Below the pieces are notes generated by a model that worked only from the letters and a program-made list of their open reading frames with translations, ran no database searches and was not told where the DNA came from. Positions 27,213 through 35,945 of a stretch of 64,000 nt of DNA are shown in pieces. Source of the DNA: 20CM-2-55-15 sp963738025 (GTDB lineage: Bacteria > Acidobacteriota > Terriglobia > 20CM-2-55-15); contig CAVTWA010000011.1 of assembly GCA_963738025.1 (NCBI GenBank), positions 186,001 through 250,000 on the forward strand. The letters run 5' to 3'. Position 1 is the stretch's first letter, and each line of letters starts with the position of its first letter. Both the position numbers and the translations under genes were made by a program.

Positions 27213-28724
27213 ATGGTAAGCAGCATCGCTTTACTGCTCTTCGGCGCATTTGCCGCAACGCCTTGCGAGAATTTGAAGTCTGTCGAATTGAAGCAAGCCA
27301 CGATCACGGCCGCGGAATTTGTTCCAGAGGGCGCTGCTCCAGCCCGCGGCGGCGGTGGCGCTCGCGGTGCTCGAGGCGGCGGTGCCCGCGGCGGCGCGCC
27401 CACAGCTCCTGCGCAACCGCCGGCAGTGATTCCAGCGCATTGCCGCGTTCAGATGGTTCTCAAGCCGACAACCGATTCTCTCATCAATATGGAGCTGTGG
27501 CTGCCTCCGGCAGAAAGCTGGAATGGCAAGTTCATGGGCGTCGGGAACGGTGGTTTTGCCGGCTCAATTCAGGGTCTGGCGAACGACATGCCGCAGGCTC
27601 TGAGGCTCGGATACGCGACGGCGGGCACCGACACCGGTCACCAGGACCAGGGCGGGAACTGGGCCATCGGTCATCCCGAGAAGATGGTCGATTTCGGATA
27701 CCGATCGACGCACGAGATGACCCTCAAAGGAAAAGAACTGGTCAAGATCTTCTATGACCAGAGCGCGAAATACGCCTACTTCAAAGGTTGCTCCACCGGC
27801 GGCCGCATGGCTCTGATGGAAGCGCAGCGATATCCGGAAGACTATGACGGCATCATGGCCGGTTCTCTGGCGAACCGTCACATTCATATGTGGACAGCAG
27901 GCGTTGCACGAAGCATAGAACTCTCACGCCATCCGGAAGAGAACCTTGCAGCGGAAAAAGCGATGCTCGTCAACCAGCTGGTCACGAACACCTGTGACAC
28001 GCTGAAGGAAGGATTTCTCAACAACCCGCGCGAGTGCAAAGTGGATTTCTCGAAACTGCTTTGTGCAGCAGGCAAAGACGACAACACGTGTCTCACGGCT
28101 CCGCAGTTGAAAACGGTCAATGCGTTCTACGGTGGAGTGAAAAATTCGAAAGGCGAATTGATCTTTTCCGGTCAGGCCCTCGGCAATCCAATTCCCGCTC
28201 AACGCGGCACAAATCAGTCGCCCGGCGGGACATTTGATATTGTCCGGATCGCATTCAATGACCCGAGCCTGGACTGGCAGAAATTCGATCTGGACAGAGA
28301 CATGCCGCTCATCGACGAACACCTCAGCTACGTGGACTCCGTCAACCCGGATCTCGGCAAGTTCAAATCAAAAGGCGGAAAGCTGCTGCTGACGCATGGA
28401 TGGGCCGATACCGGAATCACGCCGGAAAACACAGTTTTGTACTACGAATCCGTCCTCAACAAGATGGGTAAGAACCAGAGCGACTGGATGCGGCTGTTCA
28501 TGGCGCCCGGCATGGGTCATTGCGGCGGCGGTCCTGGCGTCAACACGTTCGACTCGATCGGTACGCTCGAGAAGTGGGTCGAAAAGGGTGTTGCCCCCGA
28601 TCAAATGATGGGAACCGGAGCGCAGGGTCTCACGCGTCCGCTGTGTCCCTATCCGCAATCGGCACAGTACAAAGGATCCGGCGATTTAAAAGACGCGGCG
28701 AATTGGGCGTGCAAAGCGAATTAG
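27213..28724 (+). CDS. Exported tannase / feruloyl esterase family protein
   Basis: ATG at 27213 with GGGAGG five bases upstream. A short signal peptide is followed by ATPCENLKSVELKQATITAA. The catalytic set of the family is visible: nucleophile Ser in GCSTGGR (~192-198), Asp in HGWADTGI (~394) and His in GMGHCGGG (~435). Also typical are NGKFMGVGNGGFAG and many cysteines. The enzymes hydrolyse galloyl or hydroxycinnamoyl esters of plant polyphenols and cell-wall sugars. Unusual here is a low-complexity Gly/Arg/Ala stretch (RGGGGARGARGGGARGG) near residues 48-64 that interrupts the N-terminal domain. A palindromic repeat follows the stop by ten bases. Confidence 0.85.
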   Translation: MVSSIALLLFGAFAATPCENLKSVELKQATITAAEFVPEGAAPARGGGGARGARGGGARGGAPTAPAQPPAVIPAHCRVQMVLKPTTDSLINMELWLPPAESWNGKFMGVGNGGFAGSIQGLANDMPQALRLGYATAGTDTGHQDQGGNWAIGHPEKMVDFGYRSTHEMTLKGKELVKIFYDQSAKYAYFKGCSTGGRMALMEAQRYPEDYDGIMAGSLANRHIHMWTAGVARSIELSRHPEENLAAEKAMLVNQLVTNTCDTLKEGFLNNPRECKVDFSKLLCAAGKDDNTCLTAPQLKTVNAFYGGVKNSKGELIFSGQALGNPIPAQRGTNQSPGGTFDIVRIAFNDPSLDWQKFDLDRDMPLIDEHLSYVDSVNPDLGKFKSKGGKLLLTHGWADTGITPENTVLYYESVLNKMGKNQSDWMRLFMAPGMGHCGGGPGVNTFDSIGTLEKWVEKGVAPDQMMGTGAQGLTRPLCPYPQSAQYKGSGDLKDAANWACKAN

Positions 28725-28734
28725 TAACGACCGC

Positions 28735-28813
28735 GGAAGGGAAAGAACACAGGAAGCACAAAAGGCACAAGAGTGAAAATTCTTGTGCCTTTTGTGTTTC
28801 TTGTGTTCCTTCC
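28735..28813. repeat. Long hairpin repeat, copy A (AAGGAACACAAGAAGCACAAAAGG family)
   Basis: Two arms of about 33 bases (GGAAGCACAAAAGGCACAAG on the left, its near complement TTGTGCCTTTTGTGTTTC on the right) flank a short AT-rich loop, ten bases after the tannase stop. The same element occurs at 63754-63829. Its position and strength suggest a terminator role; the second copy shows that it is dispersed. Confidence 0.8.
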
Positions 28814-28868
28814 TTGAAATCCTGTTAAGGGTGGAGGAAGATCCCGTTCAGCAAGGAGAGGGGTCGCC

Positions 28869-31190
28869 ATGGTTTCGAAGGCTTGGTTCGCGCGCGGGTG
28901 CAGGATGGCACCCGTCCTCACACTCATGATGCTGGCAGCGGCCGTCCCGTTCGCGGCCGCCCAGCGTCTCGTCGGGCCCGGGCTCGACAACCCCGACTGG
29001 GTCACGATCGGACACGACCCAGGCGACAGCCGGTCGCAACCGAACGAGCACGCGATTGGCACCTCGACTGCGGCGGCCCTCGTCCCGAGGTGGATCGCCG
29101 CGACAGGCGGCGACGTTTCGGGTACGCCGACGGTCGCGAACGGCGCCGTCTACTTCGGCGACTTCACCACTACGTCCGGCGGCCTCACGACGGGCGGCAT
29201 GGTCTACAAGCTCGATGCCGCGACCGGCAACGTGATCTGGTCGCACCCGATGTCGTATTACACCGGGATCGCGAACGACATCGCGCGCGTGAGCCCGTCT
29301 CTCGACGGTAACGTGCTGATCGTCGGCAGCCTCTCACGTCCGCTCATGGTCGGCATCAATGCGACGACCGGCGAGAAGATGTGGATGACGCAGGTGAATC
29401 CGGACAAGCAGGCAGCCGGCCACGGGATCATGACCGGTTCGCCGGTCCTTGTCGGCGACACTGTGATCACGGGCGTCTCGGCGTCGGGGGCCGGCGGCGT
29501 TAATGCGACCTTCCGGGCGAACATCGTCGCCTTGAACGCGTTGACGGGTGAGCTCCTCTGGTCGACCTACGCGGTTCCGGACAACGGCGGTCAAACAGGC
29601 GGCTACGCCGGTGCGACGATGTTCGCGCCGCCGGCGGTTGACCTGTCCGCCGGGCCGCACGGCCTCGTCTACGGCACCTTCGGGCAGGCCTACAGGGAAC
29701 CCGACAGCGTTGCGGCATGCAACGCGAGCCAGCCGAACCACTTCTTCAGCGAGTCGTGCGAGCAGGCGGGCTCGTACTTCGACTCGATCGTCGCGCTCGA
29801 CTTCAAGACGGGCGCCGTCGTGTGGTCCTACCGCGTCATCGGCGACGCGGCCTGGCACCACGCCTGCGACGGGCTGCCGGCCGCGGTGACCTGGTGCCTG
29901 CCGGAGACCGACACGCCGCTCGCGCCGGTCGGCACCCCGGGCCGCAACCTCGGCGATGTGTGGGATCTCGGCGGCTCGGGGCCGAACGTCTTCCAGATCG
30001 ACCGCCGCGATGTGGTCGGCGTCGGCGAGAAGAGCGGCCTGTACATCGTGCTCGATGCGAATACCGGCGAGTTCGTCTGGAACACCCTCGTCGGCCCCGG
30101 CGGCGACCAGGGCGGCTTCGAGTGGGGGACCGCTTATGACGGCAAACGCATCTACGTCTCGCTTACGAACCAGCACCACATCCCGTACAACCTGACCGGG
30201 AACGGCATCCTCACGTACACGGTCGCCACCGGCGGCTCATGGGCTGCCCTCGATCCGGCCACCGGTAAGATCCTCTGGCAGGTCGCCGACCCGCAGACCG
30301 AGTCGGTGCCCGGCTTCACCAACGTCGGCGTCTGGGACCTGGCGCCGGTCAGCGTCGCGAATGGCGTCGTCTACGCCTCGTCGATGGCGAAGACCGGGAA
30401 CCAGATGTACGGGCTCGACGCGGCGAGCGGGAAAGTCCTTTGGCGTTTCGCCGCCGGCAGCTCGGTGAACTCGGGTCCATCGATCGCGAACGGGTCCCTG
30501 TACTGGGGCTCGGGTTACTCCCGCTCCGGCGTCGAGGGGAGCGGCAACAAGCAGCTGTTCGCCTTCACGCTCAGACCGCCCGGGAACGTCACCTGTTCGA
30601 ACCAGGTCCTGACCGGACTCGTGCAGGGCAACCTGACCGTGCCGCGCGAAGCCTGGTGCGACCTGACCAACAACGTCCACGTCACCGGCAACCTGCAGCT
30701 GCAACAGTCGAGTGGCATCCGCCTCGTCGGCGCCACGATCGACGGAAACCTGCAGCTGAATCAGCTCTCCGGCGGCGTTGTCCCGTCGAGCCCGGACATC
30801 AATGTGATCTGCGGCAACACGATCAAGGGGAACCTGCAGGTGCTGAACGGCGGCGCTTCCGCTGCGACGAACATCGGCGGTGGCGCGGGCTGCGGGAACA
30901 CGATTGGAGGGAACCTCCAGCTCCAGGGTAATGACGCGGCCGGCAACACGATCTCGGGCAACACGATCAACGGCAACCTCCAGGTGCTGAACAACACCGG
31001 CGGCGGTACCACCGTCTCGGGCAACATCGTCGGCGGCCACATCCAGATCCAGAACAACGCCGGCGCCAGCACCGTCACCGGCAACACGGCCAACGGCAAC
31101 CTGCAATGTCAGGGGAACGGCAGCGTCACCGGCAGCGGCAACCTCGCGCACGGGAACATCCAGGGCCAGTGCACGGGCACGAGGTTCTGA
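28869..31190 (+). CDS. Exported PQQ-type beta-propeller protein with a C-terminal GNLQ beta-helix tail
   Basis: ATG at 28869, preceded by GGAGAGG. A signal peptide (cleavage after AAAQ) is followed by propeller blades with the PQQ-like signature YKLDAATGNVIWSH, VALNALTGELLWST, YIVLDANTGEFVWN and ALDPATGKILWQ. Overall similarity is to polyvinyl-alcohol-dehydrogenase-like quinoproteins; no haem c motif is present. The last ~180 residues are a repeat of GNLQLQ/GNLQVLN/GHIQIQN units with Asn-rich turns, a likely right-handed beta-helix. The gene is distinctly GC-richer, especially at third positions, than its neighbours, suggesting transfer. Cofactor binding and substrate are inferred. Confidence 0.75.
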   Translation: MVSKAWFARGCRMAPVLTLMMLAAAVPFAAAQRLVGPGLDNPDWVTIGHDPGDSRSQPNEHAIGTSTAAALVPRWIAATGGDVSGTPTVANGAVYFGDFTTTSGGLTTGGMVYKLDAATGNVIWSHPMSYYTGIANDIARVSPSLDGNVLIVGSLSRPLMVGINATTGEKMWMTQVNPDKQAAGHGIMTGSPVLVGDTVITGVSASGAGGVNATFRANIVALNALTGELLWSTYAVPDNGGQTGGYAGATMFAPPAVDLSAGPHGLVYGTFGQAYREPDSVAACNASQPNHFFSESCEQAGSYFDSIVALDFKTGAVVWSYRVIGDAAWHHACDGLPAAVTWCLPETDTPLAPVGTPGRNLGDVWDLGGSGPNVFQIDRRDVVGVGEKSGLYIVLDANTGEFVWNTLVGPGGDQGGFEWGTAYDGKRIYVSLTNQHHIPYNLTGNGILTYTVATGGSWAALDPATGKILWQVADPQTESVPGFTNVGVWDLAPVSVANGVVYASSMAKTGNQMYGLDAASGKVLWRFAAGSSVNSGPSIANGSLYWGSGYSRSGVEGSGNKQLFAFTLRPPGNVTCSNQVLTGLVQGNLTVPREAWCDLTNNVHVTGNLQLQQSSGIRLVGATIDGNLQLNQLSGGVVPSSPDINVICGNTIKGNLQVLNGGASAATNIGGGAGCGNTIGGNLQLQGNDAAGNTISGNTINGNLQVLNNTGGGTTVSGNIVGGHIQIQNNAGASTVTGNTANGNLQCQGNGSVTGSGNLAHGNIQGQCTGTRF

Positions 31191-31219
31191 TCGGACTGCT
31201 TCGCTGAGCCGTCGCGTGA
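31168..31219. repeat. Imperfect direct repeat, left copy (overlaps the 3' end of the PQQ-propeller gene)
   Basis: AGTGCACGGGCAC, then TTCTGATCGGAC, then GCTGAGC and GCGTG: about 50 bases covering the last codons and stop of the propeller gene. A matching copy lies at 31985-32034, and the DUF218 gene lies between them. Confidence 0.7.
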
Positions 31220-31293
31220 GGGCCCGCGGCCGGCCTTCTCCGCCGGGGCCATTTCGATTTCACTGGCGAAGCGATACGTAACTGTCAGGCACG

Positions 31294-31974
31294 GTGAATG
31301 CGATGTCAGGTTCTCCGCAGATACCACAACAGCGAACCGGCAAATGGCGGCATCGACTGCTGACGGCCGTGTACGAATCCTTGACGTTCACGGTCGATCC
31401 TCGACCAGTGGATCTTATTTTCGTGATGGCTGGACGAATGGAGCGCAAGCGATATGGGTTGGAACTTTTTCGCTCTGGACTGGCGCCCACCTTGGTTTTG
31501 AGTGTGGGGCGGTTCGAGGTCAGCAAGTTGAAAGATCTGCAATTGCAAGGATATGACGAGTTGGTGTACCTGCGTGATCAAACGAACCCGGCAGAGCGGC
31601 ACTTCTTCATCACAATGACGAGTTCAGGTAATCGTGCTGAACGAATGAGGCTGGTAAGGTGGGGCACACATGGAGAAACCGTTGCATTCCGCGATTCCAT
31701 AAAGAACCGGAATGTCCGCCGGGTGATGGTCGTCAGCACGGACATTCACATGCGAAGAGTCGCTTTGACGTTCAGCTCCGTCTTCCGCCATGCGGAAATC
31801 CAAATTCTGTATTGCGCCGTTCCCTCCGCGCTCTCCTCCGTGCAGAAGGACCATTGGTGGACACGTTCGGCTGATCGACGTTACGTGATCAGGGAACTGA
31901 TCAAGCTGGCTGGATATAGTGTCATCCTGTCTTTTCCAGATTGGCTCGTGCGCCAGGTGATGGGCGGCGAATGA
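31294..31974 (+). CDS. DUF218 / YdcF-like domain protein
   Basis: 226 aa from GTG at 31294 (an ATG at 31303 is equally possible). The sequence VDLIFVMAGRMERKRYGLEL followed by LAPTLVLSVGRFEV is the DUF218 opening, and RRVMVVSTDIHMRRVALTFS matches its second conserved block. The family (ElyC, SanA, YdcF) acts in envelope maintenance and binds nucleotides or lipid-linked precursors; members usually carry membrane segments, whereas here only a weak hydrophobic stretch near the C-terminus is seen. The gene is bracketed by two copies of a 50-base repeat derived from the 3' end of the upstream gene. Confidence 0.7.
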   Translation: MNAMSGSPQIPQQRTGKWRHRLLTAVYESLTFTVDPRPVDLIFVMAGRMERKRYGLELFRSGLAPTLVLSVGRFEVSKLKDLQLQGYDELVYLRDQTNPAERHFFITMTSSGNRAERMRLVRWGTHGETVAFRDSIKNRNVRRVMVVSTDIHMRRVALTFSSVFRHAEIQILYCAVPSALSSVQKDHWWTRSADRRYVIRELIKLAGYSVILSFPDWLVRQVMGGE

Positions 31975-31984
31975 TCGAAGGGCT

Positions 31985-32034
31985 AGTGCACGGGCACCAG
32001 TTTCTGATCGGACGGCGGCTGAGCAGCCGCGTGG
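31985..32034. repeat. Imperfect direct repeat, right copy
   Basis: Second copy of the sequence at 31168-31219 (AGTGCACGGGCACCAG, TTTCTGATCGGAC, GCTGAGCAGCCGCGTG). It carries a remnant of the 3' end of the propeller gene with nothing coding upstream. The stretch from 32035 to 32300 holds no gene that I can support. Confidence 0.7.
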
Positions 32035-32301
32035 GTTTTGGTCGATGCGGTAATATCTGTTCGGTAACATCGAACAGTATAGATCATGGCTGCCACCCCC
32101 AGATCCTCAACTGAGAAGTTGCGAACGGTCAACCTATCTTTGATATTGCATCGACGATGACGCACTGCGTTCGAATATTCGCGCACCGTCTGCGGTAAAC
32201 AGGACCCACAGACCGTAGATATAGAGAGCTAAATCGGGCCGATCATACCACCCTTGATCTCCATGCCGCATATTTCCCGTATTCAACAGTAAGGATGTTC
32301 G

Positions 32302-32670
32302 ATCAGAGCTGTCCAAAGCGACAACGCGCCTGCGGGCGCCGATCTTGTGGGGATGTGGCAGTTTGCGTTCGTCGTCAATGGCGAGCTCAACGATTGGGGA
32401 TTCACCGAATTTCATAGCGACGGCACCGAGATCACGAATTCCGCTAATTAAGCGTGCCCCTTCGACGGGGAATTTCTGCCTGGGAGCCTGGAAGAAGACA
32501 GGACCGTCAACATCTGAAGTGACTCACCGGGCGCTGAGTTATGATCCCGGCGGCACTCTGATCGGCCTGGCCGTGATCGGCGAGGAAGTCATGGAGGCCA
32601 AGAAGGGTGACACCTACACGGGAACATTTACGCTCGATTTCTTTGACAGCCTGGGCCACAACATGAAAGG
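32302..32670 (+). pseudogene. Remnant of a small lipocalin-like (DUF-type) protein, frameshifted
   Basis: One frame reads GADLVGMWQFAFVVNGELND and HSDGTEITNSAN, then hits a stop. The next frame continues RAPSTGNFCLGAWKKTGPST, VTHRALSYDPGGTLIGLAVI and KKGDTYTGTFTLDFFDSLG. Together they match a common small exported barrel-like family with a G-x-W start and TYTGTFT strands, if one base near 32449 is dropped. No start codon with a signal peptide can be found upstream; an in-frame stop at about 32293 blocks it. The 3' end runs into the kinase fragment on the other strand at 32668. Decayed gene. Confidence 0.6.
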
Positions 32671-32817
32671 CTTCGCCTCCAGAAGAGATTCCACATGGCG
32701 AAGCAACTCTGGAGCGTTCTTGCAACTTCCATTGAAAAAGGCTGCTCGCCGCCCCGCCGGCAGCAGGAGCGCGGCCTGATATACACGTTCGATCTGTTGC
32801 CAGCGATCCTCGCTCAT
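32668..32817 (-). pseudogene. N-terminal fragment of a Ser/Thr protein kinase
   Basis: MSEDRWQQIERVYQAALLLP, then RRAAFFNGSC and LLRHVESLLEAKPF form the conserved N-terminal leader that precedes the catalytic domain of many acidobacterial Ser/Thr kinases. After about 50 residues the similarity ends abruptly where the oppositely oriented lipocalin-like remnant ends, and no kinase domain follows. The fragment begins two bases after the stop of the cytochrome-like gene. Confidence 0.6.
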
Positions 32818-32818
32818 G

Positions 32819-33382
32819 TCAGCTCGCTTCCGGGGCGTAACTGATGATGCTCTGTGGCGGAACTGTCGGAACGACAGGATGAAGATAAGGCCGGCCGGCA
32901 CTTTTGTGACAGGAATAACAGCCGTCGAGCATGAGCTTGTAGGCCGAAGTAAACTCGTCGCTATTTTTGTCGTCGATTGATTTTTTCAGCATGGGCAGGC
33001 TGCTCGTATCGAGACCGTCAAAGATGCCTTGCAGATTGACGACTTCGCCGTCCGGAGTTTTCGTCGTCGGGCTTTTCGTGACCAGCCACTTAATATGGTT
33101 ACGTGTTTCGTTGTAGTAAAACATCGCCAACGGCCAGTTCTTTTTTTGTCCGGCAAACCACAGGTTGGAATAGTGGAAGGAGACATCTTCCATAATATGG
33201 GAATTGCTTGGAGTAATGCTCTTCAGCTTCGCCACATCATTATTGAGTGCAGTTAGATCGATTTTCGAACTTTCCGCTTTCGCCTGATCCTTTGCGGGCG
33301 TCTGCCCCAAAGCAGAAATCTTCCAGACAATCAGTCCACCAATCAGCGCGCCACACAGAAAACCCACCGCGGTCTTAACCAT
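32819..33382 (-). CDS. Membrane-anchored c-type haem protein
   Basis: ATG at 33382. A single N-terminal hydrophobic segment (VGFLCGALIGGLIVWKISAL) anchors or exports the protein, followed by a helical domain (HIMEDVSFHYSNLWFAGQKK, WPLAMFYYNETRNHIKW). One CxxCH haem-attachment motif (GCYSCHKSAGRPYL) lies near residue 155, placing haem c in the periplasm. The helical fold and the motif close to the C-terminus suggest a small four-helix-type cytochrome rather than a classical cytochrome c. Electron partners are not visible. A 45-codon gene remnant ends four bases upstream of its start. Confidence 0.75.
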   Translation of the reverse strand: MVKTAVGFLCGALIGGLIVWKISALGQTPAKDQAKAESSKIDLTALNNDVAKLKSITPSNSHIMEDVSFHYSNLWFAGQKKNWPLAMFYYNETRNHIKWLVTKSPTTKTPDGEVVNLQGIFDGLDTSSLPMLKKSIDDKNSDEFTSAYKLMLDGCYSCHKSAGRPYLHPVVPTVPPQSIISYAPEAS

Positions 33383-33385
33383 GGA

Positions 33386-33520
33386 TTACACCTCCGGCTC
33401 AGATTGAGCCCTAAAGTACTCTGCTGCCGGTTTCACTGCAATCGATTCTGGTATCTGCATCAGCAATTCCTGAATCAAACGCTCCACATCCGGAAGCGGG
33501 ATGCCTTCGGAGCCGTTCCC
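33386..33520 (-). other. Possible 3' remnant of a gene (44 codons without a start)
   Basis: An open frame between stops reads GSEGIPLPDVERLIQELLMQ and ends FRAQSEPEV, four bases before the haem-protein start. The amphipathic helix looks protein-like, but there is no ATG, and an in-frame stop precedes it at 33521. It may be the tail of a gene whose body has been lost, originally in one operon with the haem protein. Confidence 0.3.
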
Positions 33521-33540
33521 TCACTGAAATCTTCAGCGCC

Positions 33541-34338
33541 TCACACTCGTTCTATACATACCTGAGCCATCACGCATCGCCCTTCGGGAAGGTCTGACCT
33601 TGCGGCGATTGCCTTCAATTCGCCTTCGAGATCTTCGAGACTGCGCAGCCCATGGCTTTCCAGCATGAAAGGATCGGCCTTCCAGGTCGCAAGATTCATT
33701 GCGTGGAGCCGCGCCATGAGTGCTGCTGCCACGGGAATCTCTTGCAAGACTGAAGTCGCGCGCGCCCCCGGAACGCCATCGGCCAGGGCTTCGAGCTTCT
33801 TTCCGATCAACGTCTCCTGCCCGTGGTGCGCCTGCAGCTGTTCGACAAGATCGTAGTACCGTGAGAGCGCCGGCACTGGTGAGAACAATGCTGCGGTTTC
33901 CTCAAGAAGCAATCGGCCTCCTGAACGGAGGTGTTGGACACTCGTAGTCATTACGTCCGCTGGCCGATGAATGTGGGTAAGCAGGAAGCGGCAATAGATC
34001 AGGTCTGCTTCCCGATCCGGGTATGCCGGCGACAGAACGTCGATGTCTCGAAACGTGAGCTCCGGATACCGGCGTCGCGCGATGGTGAGAAAGTTTCCGG
34101 AACGTTCGTAGCCCCCGACAAACGGTGCACTCGTCACATCGCGCACAAGAGCCGTCGTCGCGCCAATGCCGCTGCCCAGGTCCAGAGCCAGTTCCACTCG
34201 GCCAGGCTTTGTGTCTTGCACAAAACGCCGGGAAGATGGAGCAAATGCGGCCGCTAAGTATTCGAGCCGCAGTGCGGCAAGCTGGTTGTCTCCAAATGAA
34301 TAGTGAGACTTTGAAGTATCGTTGGATGATTGTTCCAT
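33541..34338 (-). CDS. Class I SAM-dependent methyltransferase
   Basis: Starting at the ATG at 34338 (MEQSSNDTSKSHYSFGDNQL), the protein shows the Rossmann signature of class I methyltransferases: VELALDLGSGIGATTALV (motif I), FVGGYERSGNFLTIARRR (acidic residue after strand 2), DLIYCRFLLTHIHRP (motif IV region) and LRSGGRLLLEE (post-motif). The substrate is not readable; the size and HIHRP loop are like small-molecule methyltransferases. An in-frame TTG at 34383 is a less likely start. Single gene; the 34339-34798 gap upstream shows nothing recognisable on either strand. Confidence 0.8.
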   Translation of the reverse strand: MEQSSNDTSKSHYSFGDNQLAALRLEYLAAAFAPSSRRFVQDTKPGRVELALDLGSGIGATTALVRDVTSAPFVGGYERSGNFLTIARRRYPELTFRDIDVLSPAYPDREADLIYCRFLLTHIHRPADVMTTSVQHLRSGGRLLLEETAALFSPVPALSRYYDLVEQLQAHHGQETLIGKKLEALADGVPGARATSVLQEIPVAAALMARLHAMNLATWKADPFMLESHGLRSLEDLEGELKAIAARSDLPEGRCVMAQVCIERV

Positions 34339-34383
34339 GCTTTTTTCGGCCAGAAGGCCCCTGCTCAACACGGAATCAGGCAA

Positions 34384-34798
34384 ACCCTCAGGGCCGCCTT
34401 TTCGTTAGATTTGTTTTATCGAAGTTCCGGCGCCCGCGTTAGCTGTGCAATCGCCAACGCCAGAGCCGGGCAGGGTTTTGTTGCGAGGGAAGCAACATGA
34501 CGTGAATTCTAGCACGTGAAGATGCCTGACGCCGCAGTGACGAGAAACGTCTGTAAGTTCCCGATGCAAGGGGAGGAGAAAGACATAGCGGCGCAGGCGG
34601 CGACGCGAGCCGCGGCAGCATGGCTCCAGTGTTTTTCCGGGCTGCACACACCTTGCAGAAGATCACTGCGGATCGGGAGCTTCTCGATAGAACAGAAGGA
34701 TTCAGGGTGAACCGGGCGTTCACGCCCAATCGCTCTCGGCGCGCCGGAAGTTGCTGAAAAAGTTATCTGTCGAACGCTGGCAGAAGAGTTGCACCGAA
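34384..34798. other. Intergenic stretch with no recognisable feature
   Basis: About 400 bases between two divergent genes. Short frames exist on both strands but show no family pattern, ribosome-binding site or signal peptide. It presumably holds the two promoters, which I cannot pinpoint. Confidence 0.4.
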
Positions 34799-35836
34799 AT
34801 GGCCGTGAGCAGGCTTCATCGAATTGGACTTGTCATCGCTCTGGTGGCAATCGCGTCGTTAACCTTAGTTCCTCGAGGCAGCACTCAAAAGCAGAAGCAA
34901 AACAGATATGCCTCAGGTGAGCGCATCTTGTGGCGTGATCCACAGGATGTGGCATCGCTTGATTTTCAGTACGGCATCGGGGGCAGAGAGCGCCAGCCGC
35001 AACCTCCGTTCCAGTTCGTCAGCGAAGATTTATCCGGCCATACTGCGAAAATGAATGTAACGGATGGCCGCGGCGCTCACTGGAACGTGAAGTGGGGTCA
35101 CGAAGTTCTGCCAAGCATGTTCTGCACGCGTCTCGCCTGGGCGTGTGGGTACGTTGCCGAACCCGAGTACTTTGTCCTGAAGGGACATATCGAGGGCGTG
35201 CATGGGCTCACACGAGCCAGGTCCCGCGTTTCCCGCGACGGCTCGTTTGAGAATGCGCGCTTTCAATTGCGGTCCGATGTCCCCAAATATTTGAAGGACT
35301 ATCGCTGGCGGTGGGACGACAATCCATTCCTGGGAACGCGCGAGCTACAGGGGTTGAAAATCCTGACGCTGCTCGTTTCCAATGCGGACGCGAAGAATGT
35401 AAATCTCGGGGTTCTCGAGGATGACAGTACCGGGATGCCTCGCTACCTTTATGGAACTATCGATTGGGGCTGGTCTCTCGGTAGATGGGGGAACGTGATC
35501 ACGAGGAATATCCGAGATTGTCATGCATTCGCCGAACAGACCGCAAACTTCGTTAAAAGTGTCGACAGAGGCCGGCTGACCTGGCGCTTCAAGGGCATAC
35601 ACTCCGGTCTGCTGACGGACGACATCACCGTGGACGACGTCCAATGGTTGCTTCAGTATCTCGGTAAAATTACGGATGAACAGATCCGGGTCGGTTTATC
35701 TGCCAGCGGCGCGACACCGCAGGAAACGGAGTGCTACGCGCATGCGCTGCGCCAGCGCATCGAACAACTGCAGGAGGCCGCAGCAGAACAGCCCGGCGGC
35801 TCCCCCGTGCCGGCTCCCGTAACGATGAAAAGGTGA
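34799..35836 (+). CDS. Exported protein with a kinase-like NADAKNVN motif, function unknown
   Basis: The ATG at 34799 (MAVSRLHRIGLVIALVAIAS) begins a signal peptide; an in-frame TTG at 34751 adds a less plausible leader. The mature protein has KMNVTDGRGAHWNVKWGHEV, which resembles a nucleotide-binding strand with lysine, then LKILTLLVSNADAKNVNLGV and YLYGTIDWGWSLGRWG. The order Lys, D-x-K-N-x-N, Asp is reminiscent of HipA/phosphoinositide-kinase-like folds, in which the Asn/Asp pair binds metal. I know similar uncharacterised proteins in soil bacteria but no proven activity. Stands alone. Confidence 0.5.
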   Translation: MAVSRLHRIGLVIALVAIASLTLVPRGSTQKQKQNRYASGERILWRDPQDVASLDFQYGIGGRERQPQPPFQFVSEDLSGHTAKMNVTDGRGAHWNVKWGHEVLPSMFCTRLAWACGYVAEPEYFVLKGHIEGVHGLTRARSRVSRDGSFENARFQLRSDVPKYLKDYRWRWDDNPFLGTRELQGLKILTLLVSNADAKNVNLGVLEDDSTGMPRYLYGTIDWGWSLGRWGNVITRNIRDCHAFAEQTANFVKSVDRGRLTWRFKGIHSGLLTDDITVDDVQWLLQYLGKITDEQIRVGLSASGATPQETECYAHALRQRIEQLQEAAAEQPGGSPVPAPVTMKR

Positions 35837-35945
35837 AGGACCAACTGGACGAGGCAACCGCCTCCCCGGCAAGGCGGTGTCGATTGTATCTTCATTCTGA
35901 ACCCATGAGAGCGGATCAAAGCGGACGCGTAAAATAGGTGAGGCC

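Noticed and set aside
34439..34729. 96-codon minus-strand frame in the 34.4-34.8 kb gap
   Set aside because: Low-complexity Ser/Arg/Leu sequence with no ribosome-binding site or family pattern.
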